NCBI GenBank assembly: GCA_963728155.1
Contig: CAVSJF010000006.1
Span: forward strand, 124,001-188,000
DNA from: JACVRW01 sp963728155
GTDB taxonomy: Bacteria; Actinomycetota; Thermoleophilia; Solirubrobacterales; Thermoleophilaceae
Reading direction: 5' to 3'
DNA length: 64,000 bases
The position numbers were made by a program, and so were the translations under genes. Positions 42,479-50,604 of this stretch are shown here, piece after piece. Below the pieces are notes generated by a model. The model saw only the letters and a list, made by a program, of their open reading frames with translations, was not told the DNA's origin and did no database searches. The number at the start of each line of letters is the position of its first letter. The first letter of the stretch is position 1.

Positions 42479-43358
42479 CCGCGGCCCGCTCGCAGATCTC
42501 GCGCGCCTGGTCGACGTCGCGGTTCATCTGCTCGACCAAGGCGTCCACGGACTCGAAGGCCCGCTCGCCCCGCATCCGCTCGAGGAAGGAGATCCGCAGC
42601 GTCTGACCGTAGATGTCACCGTCGAAGCCGAGCAGGTAGGCCTCCACCAGGAGACCACGGCCGGTGACAAAGGTCGGGCGGACGCCGACGTTGACCGCTG
42701 CGCAGTGACCGCCGGCGCGGGCCGCGTAGACGCCGTGGCCGGGACATACGAACCGACCGTCGGGGACCAGGTTGGCCGTGGGCATGCCCAGCTCGCGGCC
42801 GCGCTGGTCGCCGTGCACCACCTCGCCCTCGAAGAGAAAGGGCTCGCCCAGAAAGGCCACCGCCTCCTTGACCTCACCGGCGGCCACCAGGCCACGGATC
42901 TGTGACGAAGAGACCGTCTCCCCCTCCACCTCGACCAAGGGCGTCACGTGAGTCTCGAACTCCGAGTGGGAGCGCAACAGCTCCTCGGTGCCCCTGGCGC
43001 CTTTGCCGAAGCGGAAGTTCTCACCCACCGAGACCCGCTCGGCGGCCAGCCTCCCGATCAGCACCTCCTGGACGAACTCCTCCGCGCTCTGCGCCGCGAA
43101 GCTCTCGTCGAAGGGGATCACCACCAGCTCCTTCACGCCGAGCCCGGCGATCAGGTCGCGCTTGACGTCAAACGTGTTGAGCAGCTTGGGAGTGGCCTCG
43201 GGATGGATCACCGAGAGCGGATGGGGATCGAAGGTCAGGACCGTGTCGCTGCCCCGGATCACCTCGCGGTGCCCGAGGTGCACACCGTCGAAGGTGCCGA
43301 TGGCCACACTGCGCGGCCCGGCGGCCGGGTCGACCTCGGATAGGGGAGTGACCTTCAT
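42471..43358 (-). CDS. ribF: Bifunctional riboflavin kinase/FMN adenylyltransferase
   Basis: 295 residues. The N-terminal nucleotidyltransferase domain has IGTFDGVHLGHREV and the ENFRFGKGARG block; the C-terminal kinase domain has GMPTANL and the GVYAA..VNVGVRPTF segment. It makes FMN and FAD from riboflavin. The ATG overlaps the truB stop (ATGA), a common order after truB, and the gene converges with the hydrolase by 8 bases. Confidence 0.95.
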   Translation of the reverse strand: MKVTPLSEVDPAAGPRSVAIGTFDGVHLGHREVIRGSDTVLTFDPHPLSVIHPEATPKLLNTFDVKRDLIAGLGVKELVVIPFDESFAAQSAEEFVQEVLIGRLAAERVSVGENFRFGKGARGTEELLRSHSEFETHVTPLVEVEGETVSSSQIRGLVAAGEVKEAVAFLGEPFLFEGEVVHGDQRGRELGMPTANLVPDGRFVCPGHGVYAARAGGHCAAVNVGVRPTFVTGRGLLVEAYLLGFDGDIYGQTLRISFLERMRGERAFESVDALVEQMNRDVDQAREICERAAVR

Positions 43359-44152
43359 GCGGGCGCGAACACTACGACGGGCTGGATCTCGTCATCGCGC
43401 GGCTCGCCGATCGCGATCAGCCCTCCCTCGGCCTGTAGGCGGAGCGGCCCCTCGTGGTCGGAGCGCCGCGCCACGCGGCGGCCGTGGCTCACCGCGAGCC
43501 GCTCTTCCTCGGTCAGCCGCCGCTCGGGGAGGAAGGCCAGTGCGTCGGCGAGGGGCACGACGTCGTCGCCGGCGTCCTCGAGCCGAAACGGCCCGATCGC
43601 CGTCCGCTCGAGCTCCTCGCAGTAGGCGTCACCCAGGTCGCTGATCAGGGTGCGCACGTAGGTTCCGGCCGAGCACTGGATCTCGAACGCCGCCCGGTCG
43701 CCCTCGCGCCAGAGCAGCTCGGAGCGGTACACGGTGACCGGCCGTGGCTCGAGCTCGACGTCCTCCCCACGCCGGGCCAGCGCATAGGCCCGCTCGCCCT
43801 TCACCTTGAGCGCCGAGTAGGCGGGTGGGCGCTGTCGCTGCTCGCCGACCGGAATCCTCGTCTCGGCGGGCAGGCGAGCCGTGTGGACGAGCTCGCCGTC
43901 GCGATCGCCGGTGTTGGACCGCCATCCCAGCCGGGCTACGGCACGGTAGGTCTTCGGGAGCCCCACCAGAAAGCGCTGGGCCCGGGTGGCGCGCCCCACG
44001 AGCACCAGCAGCAGGCCGGTCGCGAAGGGGTCCAGCGTGCCCGCGTGCCCGACCCGCGTACCGCGAGGCAACTCCCGTCGCGCCTGGGCGACCACGTCGT
44101 GCGAGGTCACCCCCGCCGGCTTCGCGCGGAGCAGGACGCCGGAGAGGTCCAC
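43355..44152 (-). CDS. truB: tRNA pseudouridine-55 synthase
   Basis: 265 residues. The start GVLLRAKPAGVTSHDVV and the catalytic motif GHAGTLDPFATG (Asp41) are diagnostic. RRPPAYSALKVKGERAYALAR-type and PFRLED motifs follow. It isomerises U55 in the T-loop of tRNAs. It sits in the rimP-nusA-infB-rbfA-truB-ribF translation operon. Confidence 0.96.
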   Translation of the reverse strand: MDLSGVLLRAKPAGVTSHDVVAQARRELPRGTRVGHAGTLDPFATGLLLVLVGRATRAQRFLVGLPKTYRAVARLGWRSNTGDRDGELVHTARLPAETRIPVGEQRQRPPAYSALKVKGERAYALARRGEDVELEPRPVTVYRSELLWREGDRAAFEIQCSAGTYVRTLISDLGDAYCEELERTAIGPFRLEDAGDDVVPLADALAFLPERRLTEEERLAVSHGRRVARRSDHEGPLRLQAEGGLIAIGEPRDDEIQPVVVFAPA

Positions 44153-44156
44153 GGAT

Positions 44157-45152
44157 CTAGGCCGGCTGGAGCTGCTCGGCCACGAACCCGCGCAACCGTT
44201 CGATCAGCGCGCCGTAGTCGAGCGGGGTGGAGAAGCCGGCGGCCTGAGGGTGCCCGCCGCCGCCGAACTCGCGAGCGATGCGGGACACGTCGACGCGGCC
44301 GTCGGTGGCGCGCAGGCTCACCTTGCGCAGGCCGTCGCGGTCCTCGGAGAGCAGCTCGCGCACGAGCACGGCCACGGCGGTGCCCTCGACGGCCCGCATG
44401 TGATCGACAACTCCCTCGGAGTCCTGCTCGGAGGCGCCAGTGGCGACGTAGTCGTCCTTGACCAGGTGGGCGACCGTCATGGCGCCATGATCGTGGCGCT
44501 CGACGCTGGCCAGCGCGCGCTGGAGCAGCTGCAGGCGCCGGAAGGGCAGATCCTCGTAGAGACGGCGGTGTACCTCGTGGGGCTCGACGCCGGCTTCGAT
44601 CAGCTCCGCCGCCATCCGGTGGGCGGCCGGGGAGGTGTTCTCGTACATGAACTTGCCCGTGTCGGTGACAAGACCGGTGTAGAGGGCGTCGGCGATGGGT
44701 GGCGTGATCTCCACCCCGAGATCCTGGGCCAGCCGGTAGACGATCTCGGCAGTTGACGAAGCCTCCGGAACCACCAGGTTGACCGTGCCGAAGCGCGTGT
44801 TGTCGTGATGGTGGTCGATGTTGAGGATGCGCAGGCCATCCCTCTGGAGGAAGTCCACCGGCATGCGATCGATGTTGCCGCAGTCGAGAAAGACGATCGT
44901 GCGCTCAGCCAGGTCGGGCGGCGGGGCCCCGGCGATCCCGTCGAAGGTCCACGCGCGGTACTCCCAGGGCAGCGGGAACTCGTCGGGCGACATGTACATG
45001 ACGCTCTCCTTGCCGAGCTGCTCGAGTATCCAGTGCATCGCCAGCAGGGACCCCAGGGCGTCGCCGTCCGGGTTCTCGTGGGTGGTCAGCAGCAGCTTGT
45101 CCGCCGCGCGCAGCTCCGCGAGCACCTCCTCTTGTTCGGTTGCGATGCTCAC
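44157..45152 (-). CDS. nrnA: DHH/DHHA1 phosphoesterase (oligoribonuclease NrnA-like)
   Basis: 331 residues. Motifs: THENPDGDALGS (24-34), VFLDCGNIDR, the DHH signature NIDHHHDNTRFG (112-121), and the C-terminal DHHA1 glycine motif FGGGGHPQAAG. NrnA-type enzymes degrade nanoRNAs and dephosphorylate pAp. The GTG start overlaps the rbfA stop (GTGA). The rbfA-nrnA-truB order is common in Gram-positives. Confidence 0.93.
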   Translation of the reverse strand: MSIATEQEEVLAELRAADKLLLTTHENPDGDALGSLLAMHWILEQLGKESVMYMSPDEFPLPWEYRAWTFDGIAGAPPPDLAERTIVFLDCGNIDRMPVDFLQRDGLRILNIDHHHDNTRFGTVNLVVPEASSTAEIVYRLAQDLGVEITPPIADALYTGLVTDTGKFMYENTSPAAHRMAAELIEAGVEPHEVHRRLYEDLPFRRLQLLQRALASVERHDHGAMTVAHLVKDDYVATGASEQDSEGVVDHMRAVEGTAVAVLVRELLSEDRDGLRKVSLRATDGRVDVSRIAREFGGGGHPQAAGFSTPLDYGALIERLRGFVAEQLQPA

Positions 45153-45493
45153 GAGTCCTGTTCTTCGTCAAGCAGCTCCGTGATCCTCATGCCCCGGTCG
45201 ATCGACTCGTCGAAGACGAACTCCAGCGTGGGCGTGCGCTTCATGCGCAGCTGGTCCGCGATCGAGTGCTGGAGCACGCCATGGGCCGAGCCGAGCCCGG
45301 CCAGGGTTTCCTCACGCGCGGACTCGTCGCCGAGCACGCTCACGTAGACGCGGGCATGGCGAAGGTCAGGGCTGGTGTCCACCGAGGTGACGGTCACGAA
45401 TCCAATGCGCGGATCTTTGAGGCCCTCGGCGATCCGTGCCGAGAGGACCTCCCGGACCGCCTCGTTCACTCTCCGCATGCGGTCGACGGCCAT
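45149..45493 (-). CDS. rbfA: 30S ribosome-binding factor A
   Basis: 114 residues. The KH-like RbfA pattern is clear: RRVNEAVREVLSARIAEGLKDPRIGFVTVTSVDTSPDLRHARVYVSV (several motifs) and LQHSIADQLRMKRTPTLEFVFDES. It assists late 30S maturation. It lies one base after the DUF503 gene. Confidence 0.95.
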   Translation of the reverse strand: MAVDRMRRVNEAVREVLSARIAEGLKDPRIGFVTVTSVDTSPDLRHARVYVSVLGDESAREETLAGLGSAHGVLQHSIADQLRMKRTPTLEFVFDESIDRGMRITELLDEEQDS

Positions 45494-45494
45494 C

Positions 45495-45794
45495 CTAATA
45501 GAGGTCTGCTCGGGAAACCATTTGAATCTCCACGCGCGCTCCTTCGGGGAACGTGCCCAGCACGTAGCGCTCCATGCTCAACGCCGCGTCGTGCAGAGGT
45601 TTTGCATCAGTTCCCACCATCGCGGCCGTGAGAGTGGAGCGCTGCCAGAGATCGTGGTGGTCGGTTTCCGCCACCGAGGCGCCGAACCGCCGGCGCAGCT
45701 GCGCCTTCAGCGACGACAGCTCCTTGCGCTTGCCCTTGAGGCTTCCGTTGGTGGGAAAGTGCAGGTGGATCTCGAGTAGGCAGACGTAGCTCAC
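45495..45794 (-). CDS. DUF503 family protein (YlxP-like)
   Basis: 99 residues from GTG 45794. It matches the DUF503 pattern LEIHLHFPTNGSLKGKR, then SLKAQLRRRFGASVAETDHHDLWQRSTLTAAMV. The family almost always lies between infB and rbfA, as here, and is presumed to take part in translation or ribosome maturation, without known activity. It starts 8 bases after the infB stop. Confidence 0.88.
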   Translation of the reverse strand: MSYVCLLEIHLHFPTNGSLKGKRKELSSLKAQLRRRFGASVAETDHHDLWQRSTLTAAMVGTDAKPLHDAALSMERYVLGTFPEGARVEIQMVSRADLY

Positions 45795-45802
45795 GGCTAC
45801 GG

Positions 45803-48262
45803 CTATGTGAGCGTCTGCTCCACCTGGCGCGTCTCGTAGACCTCGATCACGTCCCCCTCCTTGGGGTCGGGGTAGTTCTCGAGCACGATTCCGCACTCCA
45901 TGCCGGAGGTGACCTCGCGCACGTCGTCCTTGAAGCGCCGCAGCGATCCGATGCGCCCGTCGTAGATCACGGTGCCGTCGCGCACGAGGCGGCACTGCGC
46001 GCCGCGGCGCACGGTCCCCTCGGTCACGTACGAGCCGGCGATGGTCCCCACGCGCGAGGCCTTGAAGGTCGCTCGCACCTCGACGCGCGCGATCTGCTCC
46101 TCCACCGCGACCGCCTCGAGCATTCCCTCCATGGCCGCCCGCATCTCCTCGAGGATCTTGTAGATCACCGAGTAGGTGCGGATCTCCACGCCCTCCTGGT
46201 CGGCCACCTGGGTGGCGTTGCCGACCGGGCGCACGTTGAAGCCGATCACCACGGCGTCGGAGGCCGACGCGAGCATGATGTCCGACTCGGAGATGCCGCC
46301 CACGCCGTCGCGGATGATGTTGACCGTGACCTGCTCGTGGGGCAGGCGGGCGATCTCGTCGGCCAGCGCCTCGAGCGACCCCGCCACGTCGGCCTTGATG
46401 ACCAGGTTGAGCTCCTTGTCGCCCCGCTCGGCCCGCGCGAGCACGTCCTCGAGTGAGACGCGGCGGCGGGACTGGCGCGCGATCGCCTCCTGCTTGAGGC
46501 GGATGCCGCGCTCGTTGGCCACTCGGCGCGCCTCGCGCTCGTTGGCCACCACGCGGAAGTGCTCGCCCGCTCCGGGCACGCCGTCGAAGCCCAGGATCTC
46601 CACCGGCATGCCCGGCGTGGCCTCCTGGAGGCGCTGCCCGCGGAAGTCATGCATGGCCTTGACGCGGCCCTGGTGGTCGCCGGCCACCACCGCGTCGCCC
46701 ACCTGCATGCGCCCGCGGTGAACGAGCAGGGTGACCACGGCGCCGCGCCCGGGGTCGAGCTTGGACTCGATCACGAAGCCGCTGGCCTCGGTGTCGGGAT
46801 TGGCCTTGAGCTCCTGGATCTCGGCCAGGGTCACGAGGGTCTCGAGGAGGTCGTCGAGGTTCTGGTGGGTCTTGGCGGATACGTCGACGAACTCGGTGTC
46901 GCCGCCCCAGTCCGCGGGGGTTAGCCCCTGCTGGGCCAGCTCGCCGCGCACCCGGTTGGGGTCCGCGCCCTCCTTGTCGATCTTGTTCACCGCCACCATC
47001 ACCGGCACCTGCGCCGCCTTGGCGTGGTCGATGGCCTCGACGGTCTGCGGCATCACGCCGTCGTCGGCGGCCACCACGATCACCGCGATGTCGGTGACCT
47101 TGGCCCCGCGGGCGCGCATGGCCGTGAAGGCCTCGTGGCCGGGGGTGTCGAGGAAGGTGATCGTGCGGTCGTCGTGGCGGACCTGGTAGGCGCCGATGTG
47201 CTGGGTGATGCCGCCGGCCTCGCCGGCCGCCACCTCGGTCTCGCGGATGGCGTCGAGCAGCGACGTCTTGCCGTGGTCGACGTGGCCCATGATGGTGATC
47301 ACCGGTGGGCGGTCGACGAGCTCCTCGTCGGTGTCCTCGTAGACGGGATCGTCGTCCTCGGACTCCGCCGCGCCGACCATGTCGACCTTCTTGTCGAAGG
47401 ACTCGGCGAGCACTTCGATGGCCTCGTCGGAAAGGGTCTGGGTAAGCGTGGCCATCTCGCCCAGCTCCATCAGCTTCTTGATCACCTCGGGCGAGGAGAG
47501 CTGGAGCGATTCGGCCACCTCCTTGACCGTCGAACCGGAGCGCACCGACACCGCTGGATCCTCGGCCTGCTCGGCCTCCAGCTTGGCGCGTGCCTCCGCC
47601 TCGAGATCGGGCTCAACCCACTGCGGCCGGCGGCGCCGGCCGCGGCCGCGCCGTGCGGGCTGCTGCGGCGGGGGCGGAACACGATCGCGCCGTGCTGCCT
47701 GTGAGTCGATCACAACGCGGCGGCGGCGGCCACCCTGACCGCCGGCTTCGCCGCGCCCGCCGCGCGCCGGACGCGGGCCGCCATCCTGCGGTCCGCCCCC
47801 GGGGGCACTGCGCTCGCCATCCTGCCCCCCGGCGCCGCGACCGGCGGGGCGCTCGGTCTGCTTGGACCGCTCGGGCTGCGGCGGCGGCGCGTCCTGGAGG
47901 ATCCGCGGGCCGCGGCCCTCGGGGCCGGCGCGCCGGACGGGCTCGCCCGCGGGCGGCTGGATGCCCGGGCGCGATTGGGGCGGGCCACTCTCACGCTGGG
48001 TCCGGGGACGGGCCGGGGGCTTTTCAGCCGGTGCGGCTTCGGTCTTCGCGGGCTTCGCCGCCTTCGCCGGCTTCGGGGCCTCCTCGGCGGGCTTGGCCGC
48101 CGGCGCGGCCGCGCCGTTGCCGAACGCGCGCGCGGCATCGGCCTCCTCGACGCTCGAGGCGGCAACCTTCACTTCGAGGCCTGCGCTGCGCAGTACCTCC
48201 AGGGCCTCCTTGCTGGTGATGCCCCGTTCTTTCGCTATTTCGTGAACGCGCTTCTTTGCCAT
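45803..48262 (-). CDS. infB: Translation initiation factor IF-2
   Basis: 819 residues from ATG 48262 (AKKRVHEIAKERGITSKE). An IF2N domain is followed by a long Pro/Ala/Gly/Arg-rich linker (~60-225), a second IF2N motif (SGSTVKEVAESLQLSSPEVIKKLMELG), the G domain with GHVDHGKTSLLDAIR (~324), DTPGHEAF and NKID, and domains II-IV. It recruits initiator tRNA to the ribosome. The start overlaps the ylxR 3' end by 28 bases. Confidence 0.97.
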   Translation of the reverse strand: MAKKRVHEIAKERGITSKEALEVLRSAGLEVKVAASSVEEADAARAFGNGAAAPAAKPAEEAPKPAKAAKPAKTEAAPAEKPPARPRTQRESGPPQSRPGIQPPAGEPVRRAGPEGRGPRILQDAPPPQPERSKQTERPAGRGAGGQDGERSAPGGGPQDGGPRPARGGRGEAGGQGGRRRRVVIDSQAARRDRVPPPPQQPARRGRGRRRRPQWVEPDLEAEARAKLEAEQAEDPAVSVRSGSTVKEVAESLQLSSPEVIKKLMELGEMATLTQTLSDEAIEVLAESFDKKVDMVGAAESEDDDPVYEDTDEELVDRPPVITIMGHVDHGKTSLLDAIRETEVAAGEAGGITQHIGAYQVRHDDRTITFLDTPGHEAFTAMRARGAKVTDIAVIVVAADDGVMPQTVEAIDHAKAAQVPVMVAVNKIDKEGADPNRVRGELAQQGLTPADWGGDTEFVDVSAKTHQNLDDLLETLVTLAEIQELKANPDTEASGFVIESKLDPGRGAVVTLLVHRGRMQVGDAVVAGDHQGRVKAMHDFRGQRLQEATPGMPVEILGFDGVPGAGEHFRVVANEREARRVANERGIRLKQEAIARQSRRRVSLEDVLARAERGDKELNLVIKADVAGSLEALADEIARLPHEQVTVNIIRDGVGGISESDIMLASASDAVVIGFNVRPVGNATQVADQEGVEIRTYSVIYKILEEMRAAMEGMLEAVAVEEQIARVEVRATFKASRVGTIAGSYVTEGTVRRGAQCRLVRDGTVIYDGRIGSLRRFKDDVREVTSGMECGIVLENYPDPKEGDVIEVYETRQVEQTLT

Positions 48263-48504
48263 TCGCACACCGATTCTATGGTCTCCTGTCGAACTTCCGC
48301 CGCGGCCCTGAACGCTCGAGCGAGCGGGCGGCCGTCGGCCAATCTCTTTGAACACTCCGGGCGGTGGCACACGTAGGCGCCCCGCCCCTCCTCTCGGCCG
48401 CCTGGATCCGGGCGGACCTCACCGGACTCGTCACGGACCAGCCGCAGCAGCTCGCTCTTGGGGAGCGAGCGCCGGCAGCCGACGCAGCGACGCAGCGGAT
48501 CTAC
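48235..48504 (-). CDS. ylxR: YlxR (DUF448) RNA-binding protein, non-canonical start
   Basis: ~89 residues. The YlxR core PLRRCVGCRRSLPKSELLRLVRD and the GRGAYVCHRPECSKRLADG block are unmistakable. In this frame there is no ATG, GTG or TTG near the expected start. A GTA at 48504 overlaps the nusA stop as GTAG, exactly where the family begins (one residue before DPLRRC); a CTG lies at 48495. YlxR is normally found between nusA and infB. The start assignment is a hypothesis; the gene is secure. Confidence 0.85.
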   Translation of the reverse strand, partial: VDPLRRCVGCRRSLPKSELLRLVRDESGEVRPDPGGREEGRGAYVCHRPECSKRLADGRPLARAFRAAAEVRQETIESVCEWQRSAFTK

Positions 48505-50069
48505 GACCCCTCTTCCCGCTCGGCCGGCGGAGCCGGCTCTTCTTCGACCGCCGGGTCGTCGACCACGGAGTCGGTCACCGGATCGGCCACCACCTCGTCG
48601 ACCACCGGCTCCTGCTCGATCACATCCTCGACCGTGGGCTGCTCTTCGACGACCTCGCTGGGCGCGGGCTGCCCCTCGAGCACGTCCTCCGCGGGAGGCT
48701 GGCCGTCCACGAGCTCCTCGACCGAGGGCTCGCCCTCGATCAGCTCCTCGGCGGAGGGCCCCTCGACCGGCTCGCCGTCCTCCACGAACTCGGGCTCGCC
48801 GTTCTCCGGGGGGACCACATAGTCGGTGGGCTGTTCGGTCAGCGCCTGATGGACCGGCAGGCCGCAGTAGCGCGAGCCGGGGAGCGAGGCGTTGGGGCAT
48901 CGCTTGCCGTTGGCGAGGATGGCGGCGCAGCGTCCGCTGACCTCCTCCTCGTCGTAGCCCATCGTCGCCTCCTCCTCGGCGAACTCGGTCTCCGAGCGGA
49001 TGTCCACGCGCCAGCCGGTCAGGCGGGCCGCCAGGCGGGCGTTGAGGCCGTCCTTGCCGATGGCGAGCGAGAGCTGGTCGTCGGGAACGATCACCGTCGC
49101 CTGTCGCGCCTCGTCGTCCACCAGCACCTCGCGTACGCGGGCCGGCGAGAGGGCTTTGGCCACGAAGCGGGCCGGCTCCTCGTTGAAGGGGATGATGTCG
49201 ATCTTCTCGCCGCGCAGCTCGGAGACGACCATGCGCACGCGCGAGCCGCGCGGGCCCACGCAGGCGCCGACCGGGTCGACGCCCGAGGCGTGCGACACGA
49301 CCGCGATCTTCGAGCGGTAGCCCGGCTCACGGGCCACGTTCTGGATCTCCACGAGGCCGTCGGCGATCTCCGGCACCTCGAGCTCGAACAGCGAGCGGAT
49401 CAGCTCGGGTGAGCGCCGCGAGACGATGATCGACGGGCCCTTGGCCTGATTTGAGACGTCGGTGATGATCGCCTTCACGCGCTGGCCGTGGTCGTAGCGC
49501 TCGCCGTGCACCTGCTCGCCGCGGGGCAGAAGGGCCTCGACTCGCTCGCGCAGCTGGACCAGGGTGTAGCGCGAGTCCGACTGCTGGACGATCCCGGTGA
49601 TCAGCTCGCCCACGCGGTCCTGGTACTCGTCGAACATCATGTCGCGCTCGGCCTCGCGGATGCGCTGGAGGATCACCTGCTTGGCCGTCTGCGCGGCGAT
49701 GCGCCCGAAGTCGTCGGGGGTGACGTCGTGCTCCTCGATCTGATCGCGGTACTGCATCAGCCGCTGCTGGTCGATCTCGGGCGGCTCGGGATAGACCATC
49801 TCGCCGGTCTCCGGATCGACGGTCGGCTCGCCGGCCTCCTCCTCGACCTCGTCGAGCAGCTGCTCCTCGAGGTCCGGGGGCAGGATCAGCTCGTACACGA
49901 GGAAGTCTCCGCTGTCGCGGTCCACCTCCACGCGCGCGTACTGGGCCGCGCCCTGGGTCTTCTTGTAGGCCGAGAGAAGCGCGTCCTCGAGCGCCTCCAT
50001 CAGGCGATCGGCGGAGATCCCCTTCTCGCGCTCGAGTACGCCGACGGCCTCGACGATCTCCTTGGTCAT
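48501..50069 (-). CDS. nusA: Transcription termination/antitermination factor NusA with added Cys motif and repeat tail
   Basis: 522 residues. N-terminal RNAP-binding domain, S1 domain (~185-250), KH1 (GACVGPRGSRVRMVVSELRGEKID) and KH2 (LAIGKDGLNARLAARLTGW, ~335-353) are all present. Beyond KH2 is an unusual extension: a C-x9-C-x10-C-x4-H motif (C381, C391, C402, H407; NGKRC, GSRYCG), then six acidic decapeptide repeats (439-498). NusA controls pausing, termination and antitermination. ATG overlaps the rimP stop (ATGA). Confidence 0.95.
   Translation of the reverse strand: MTKEIVEAVGVLEREKGISADRLMEALEDALLSAYKKTQGAAQYARVEVDRDSGDFLVYELILPPDLEEQLLDEVEEEAGEPTVDPETGEMVYPEPPEIDQQRLMQYRDQIEEHDVTPDDFGRIAAQTAKQVILQRIREAERDMMFDEYQDRVGELITGIVQQSDSRYTLVQLRERVEALLPRGEQVHGERYDHGQRVKAIITDVSNQAKGPSIIVSRRSPELIRSLFELEVPEIADGLVEIQNVAREPGYRSKIAVVSHASGVDPVGACVGPRGSRVRMVVSELRGEKIDIIPFNEEPARFVAKALSPARVREVLVDDEARQATVIVPDDQLSLAIGKDGLNARLAARLTGWRVDIRSETEFAEEEATMGYDEEEVSGRCAAILANGKRCPNASLPGSRYCGLPVHQALTEQPTDYVVPPENGEPEFVEDGEPVEGPSAEELIEGEPSVEELVDGQPPAEDVLEGQPAPSEVVEEQPTVEDVIEQEPVVDEVVADPVTDSVVDDPAVEEEPAPPAEREEGS
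48576..48755 (-). repeat. Six ~30-bp coding repeats in the nusA tail
   Basis: The units encode acidic decapeptides such as PSAEELIEGE, PSVEELVDGQ, PPAEDVLEGQ and PTVEDVIEQE. They keep the reading frame and have diverged, forming an acidic unstructured tail. Confidence 0.75.
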
Positions 50070-50494
50070 CCGGTTCCCTCCAGCAGGTTGCTGCGATTGA
50101 TCTCGGCATAGGGAATCGACACGATTCCCTCCTCGGCGGCCACGGTCACTTCCTTCTCGGAGGCGCCGACGAGCTCACCGGTGAAGTTGCGGTTGCCCTC
50201 GCGAGCCTCGCGCAGGCGCACCCGAGCCCGATGCCCGATGAAGCGACGGAAGTGGTCGGGCTTGGTGAGCGGGCGCTCGGGGCCCGGCGAGGAGACCTCG
50301 AGGCCGTAGTCGGAAAGCAGGTCGCTCAGGTGATGGGTGACCCGCTCACACAGCTCGAGCGACACCCCGTCGGGATGGTCGATGAACAGGCGCAGGCGGT
50401 CCGGTCCGACCTTGTCCACCACCAGCAGCTCCACCTCCGGCTCGGCGGAGGCTAGGCGGTGCTCGATGTCGTGCGTGTGGGCGTCGGTCTGCAT
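50066..50494 (-). CDS. rimP: Ribosome maturation factor RimP
   Basis: 142 residues from ATG 50494. It shows VELLVVDKVGPDRLRLFIDHPDGVSLELCERVTHHLSDLL (N-domain, in parts), the signature DYGLEVSSPGPERPLTKPDHFRRFIG and a C-terminal Sm-like domain. RimP assists 30S assembly and starts the rimP-nusA-infB operon. Confidence 0.94.
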   Translation of the reverse strand: MQTDAHTHDIEHRLASAEPEVELLVVDKVGPDRLRLFIDHPDGVSLELCERVTHHLSDLLSDYGLEVSSPGPERPLTKPDHFRRFIGHRARVRLREAREGNRNFTGELVGASEKEVTVAAEEGIVSIPYAEINRSNLLEGTG

Positions 50495-50508
50495 GTGCGT
50501 GTCCCCAT

Positions 50509-50536
50509 AAAAAAGGTGGACCGCGAGGCCCACCTT
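50509..50536 (-). terminator. Intrinsic terminator-like hairpin in the rimP leader (possible attenuator)
   Basis: On the minus strand AAGGTGG pairs with CCACCTT, enclosing an inner GG-TCGC-CC pair set, followed at once by six T residues, 14 bases before the rimP ATG. That is a classical intrinsic terminator form placed in the leader, where it could attenuate the whole rimP-nusA-infB operon. Confidence 0.6.
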
Positions 50537-50540
50537 CAGG

Positions 50541-50559
50541 CGCCGCCCGGTGGGCGGCG
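50541..50559 (-). other. Second hairpin in the rimP leader
   Basis: CGCCGCCC and GGGCGGCG form an 8-bp stem with a 3-base loop just upstream of the terminator-like hairpin. It may be an anti-terminator or pause structure; no competing pairing has been worked out. Confidence 0.4.
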
Positions 50560-50582
50560 TACGGCTGAAGTCCAAGCGTCGA

Positions 50583-50588
50583 GTATAG
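50583..50588 (-). promoter_or_regulatory. Candidate -10 box of the rimP operon
   Basis: TATACT on the minus strand lies in the gap between the aldehyde dehydrogenase gene and the rimP leader hairpins, with a weak TTTAGA 16 bases upstream. It partly overlaps a perfect 12-base palindrome TAGACGCGTCTA (50586-50597) that could be an operator. Confidence 0.3.
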
Positions 50589-50604
50589 ACGCGTCTAGAC
50601 GCTT

